From: Lutispora sp.
GTDB lineage: Bacteria > Bacillota > Clostridia > Lutisporales > Lutisporaceae
DNA: 8,167 bases
NCBI GenBank assembly: GCA_030834765.1
Contig: JAUQXG010000130.1
Span: 1-8,167 of the forward strand
Direction: 5' to 3'
In this document: piece by piece, positions 6,607 through 8,167 of the stretch
Layout of the letters: the number at the start of each line of letters is the position of its first letter
How positions within the stretch are numbered: the stretch's first letter is position 1
The notes under the pieces: model-generated
What the model saw: the letters and a program-made list of their open reading frames with translations, nothing else
Databases searched by the model: none
Told to the model about the DNA's origin: nothing
Made by a program: the position numbers and the translations under genes

Positions 6607-6697
6607 ATCTATCCCTCAACTTATTATAATTTCCTTATAAAAGAATACGCTACCCTCAATCTTCTTCCACAAGGTATCATGCTTTTTTTCTCAGCAC

Positions 6698-7750
6698 CTA
6701 TAAAGTGCTTTTCTTTTTTCGTAGCAGATAAATAAAAAATGGTCCGCCAAACAAAGCGGTGATGATTCCTACAGGGACTTCCATAGGAGATATTATGGTT
6801 CTTGCAATGGTATCTACAAATAGCATAAATATCCCACCAGTAAGACCCGCTACAGGGATTAGTATTCTATGATCAGGCCCTACATATAGCCTTGCTATAT
6901 GAGGTATGATCAGACCTACAAATCCAATAATTCCACTTACTGCAACAACAATCGCAACAACAAAAGAATTGATCAATAAAATGATTCCCTTCGTTCTTTC
7001 CACTTTAATACCTAGATGTTGAGCAGATTCTTCTCCTAAAAGCATTATGTTTAAATCTTTAGCAAAGTAATATAGAAGACTCCAACCTATTGCTGCAGGC
7101 AGTAGCAATAGTCTAACCTCGGCCCACCCTTTTGTAGCAAAGCTGCCTAGTGTCCAGAATATTATTTTATGTAAATCATGACTAAATATCACCATCAGAA
7201 ATGACATGATAGCTGTTAAAAATTGCCCCACAGCTATCCCTGAAAGAAGAAGTGTTGTCACAGGTATTTTTGACTTAATCTTCGCCAAATTGTATACCAA
7301 AAACGTAGCCCCTGCTGCCCCTAGAAATGCAAAAAACGATATAGTATTAAAAAATGGTATTGTGGTATTAAGTTTGAAAACAATTGCCAAGGTTGCTCCT
7401 AGAGCGGCACCTGAAGATATTCCTATTACAAAAGGATCTGCCATAGGGTTCTTAAATAGTCCTTGAAAAGTCGTTCCTGATACAGACAAACTAACTCCTA
7501 CCAAAACAGATAATATAATTCTTGGAAGTCTAATATTTTTTACTATAGCTTGATGATTTTTCGAAACATCATCAAGCTCAACAAATTTTCCTATTATGGG
7601 AACTTGATGTAATACGATTCCCAATGAATCTCCTATTTTAACTCTAGCAGTTCCTAAAGTCGTGGCTACAATACAGGATATGAACAATACCATCATCAGT
7701 ACGATCAGTATGACTCGCCATTTAGTTTTCTTATTTAGGTGTACGCTCAT
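6698..7750 (-). CDS. FecCD/BtuC-family ABC importer permease
   Basis: This 350-aa membrane protein forms the channel of a vitamin B12 or iron-siderophore importer, normally as a homodimer with about ten helices per chain. Family blocks are plain: RLPRIILSVLVG then SVSGTTFQGLFKNPMADPFV (74-108), ISSGAALGA (111-119), LLGEESAQHLGI (237-248), GFVGLIIPHIARL (276-288, the loop that contacts the ATPase) and EVPVGIITALFGGPFF (324-339). Length is normal. A first helix at about 12-32 and a basic tail (RKKKSTL) suit an inner-membrane protein. The ATG at 7750 has a GGGGG run 7-8 nt upstream. It lies 41 nt after the binding-protein gene and before the ATPase, the usual order of such operons. Substrate cannot be told from this protein alone. 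Confidence 0.95.
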   Translation of the reverse strand: MSVHLNKKTKWRVILIVLMMVLFISCIVATTLGTARVKIGDSLGIVLHQVPIIGKFVELDDVSKNHQAIVKNIRLPRIILSVLVGVSLSVSGTTFQGLFKNPMADPFVIGISSGAALGATLAIVFKLNTTIPFFNTISFFAFLGAAGATFLVYNLAKIKSKIPVTTLLLSGIAVGQFLTAIMSFLMVIFSHDLHKIIFWTLGSFATKGWAEVRLLLLPAAIGWSLLYYFAKDLNIMLLGEESAQHLGIKVERTKGIILLINSFVVAIVVAVSGIIGFVGLIIPHIARLYVGPDHRILIPVAGLTGGIFMLFVDTIARTIISPMEVPVGIITALFGGPFFIYLLRKKKSTL

Positions 7751-7791
7751 AATCTGCCCCCTACTTTGAAAAAGGAAAAATTTCTACTAAC

Positions 7792-8167
7792 TTATTTAAA
7801 AACTTCTGGATGTATTGCCTTAGCCATTAACTCCAAAGCCTCTACTACTCTTTGGCTAGGCCTTGAAAGTAAGTTTCCGTCAAGGATTTCTATTCTATTA
7901 TTTTTTATAGCTGCAATATTCTCATACCCAGGTCTCTTTTTAACATCAGCGCTATTCTTTAGCGCCTCATTAAATGTGTTTGACATATATATATCAGGAT
8001 TTTTTTCAATAAGGGCTTCAATGCTATATTCTGAATAAGCGCCATTGGCATCCTTCGCTATATTTTCTCCTCCAGAAAGAGCGATCAGCTCATCAATAAA
8101 AGAGCCTCCTCCAGCTGTCCAAAGTGCCGAACTATACTCTATTTCATAAAAGACTTTCGTTCTTTCA
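7792..8167 (-). CDS. Substrate-binding lipoprotein of the importer (C-terminal part)
   Basis: The reading frame is open from the window edge to the TAA at 7794-7792, giving the last 124 residues of a BtuF/FepB-type (periplasmic binding protein 2 fold) protein. Such proteins catch B12 or ferric siderophores outside the membrane and deliver them to the permease. The sequence LWTAGGGSFIDELIALSGG, then ENIAKD, YSIEALIEKNPDIY (start of the last lobe) and the final helix RVVEALELMAKAIHPEVF match this family's C-terminal lobe. The N-terminal part, with any lipoprotein signal, is outside the window. An internal Met at 7986 is not the start because the conserved sequence continues upstream of it. Confidence 0.92.
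   Translation of the reverse strand, partial: ERTKVFYEIEYSSALWTAGGGSFIDELIALSGGENIAKDANGAYSEYSIEALIEKNPDIYMSNTFNEALKNSADVKKRPGYENIAAIKNNRIEILDGNLLSRPSQRVVEALELMAKAIHPEVFK

Noticed and set aside
6693..6718. Hairpin AGCAC/GTGCT followed by a T-rich run on the plus strand
   Set aside because: The stem has only 5 bp, and no plus-strand gene precedes it. It overlaps the permease stop codon.
7206..8038. Plus-strand frames opposite the permease and binding-protein genes
   Set aside because: They are antisense to strongly conserved transporter genes.
1..8167. CRISPR array, tRNA, rRNA, insertion sequence or phage genes
   Set aside because: No regularly spaced repeats, tRNA-like folds or transposase/integrase motifs were seen on either strand.

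Overview
The window is AT-rich and reads as low-GC Firmicutes DNA, most likely an anaerobic Clostridia member. Evidence is the purine-rich Shine-Dalgarno sites, GTG/TTG starts, an S-box (SAM-I) riboswitch, and a B12-dependent methionine synthase whose activation domain is a separate gene. Every convincing gene is on the minus strand, so transcription runs from the right end to the left end.

Right end to about 5360: three genes in the order substrate-binding protein (cut by the window edge), FecCD-type permease and ABC ATPase. They form a BtuFCD/FepBDGC-like importer. The ATPase carries an extra nucleotide-binding-like C-terminal domain of about 145 residues. Vitamin B12/corrinoid is a reasonable substrate guess, given that domain and the B12-dependent enzyme next door, but a ferric siderophore is not excluded. 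A gene-free stretch of about 200 bp with inverted repeats and a probable terminator follows.

5150 to about 1376: a methionine-synthesis operon under SAM control. It starts with a perfect-consensus promoter (TTGACA, 17 bp, TATAAT), an S-box riboswitch and its intrinsic terminator. Next comes a wrecked fragment of metF (methylenetetrahydrofolate reductase), then the stand-alone methionine synthase activation protein. Its 3' end overlaps the start of metH by 26 nt. MetH here has homocysteine, folate, cap and cobalamin domains but no activation domain of its own. The operon makes methionine using cobalamin, and SAM probably acts twice: as riboswitch ligand and as methyl donor for reactivating MetH. 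A strong intrinsic terminator lies about 220 nt past metH, and a 38-bp perfect palindrome sits just after its stop.

Left end (1 to about 1221): an exported coiled-coil protein of 372 aa, resembling the N-terminal part of PcsB/CwlO-type proteins but without a recognisable hydrolase domain. It is translationally coupled through an ATGA overlap to a next gene of which only five codons are visible.

The most notable item is the metF remnant: the riboswitch terminator's T-run is also the Phe-Phe codons of the broken metF. This suggests a deletion that removed the metF start and left the riboswitch controlling the two downstream genes.
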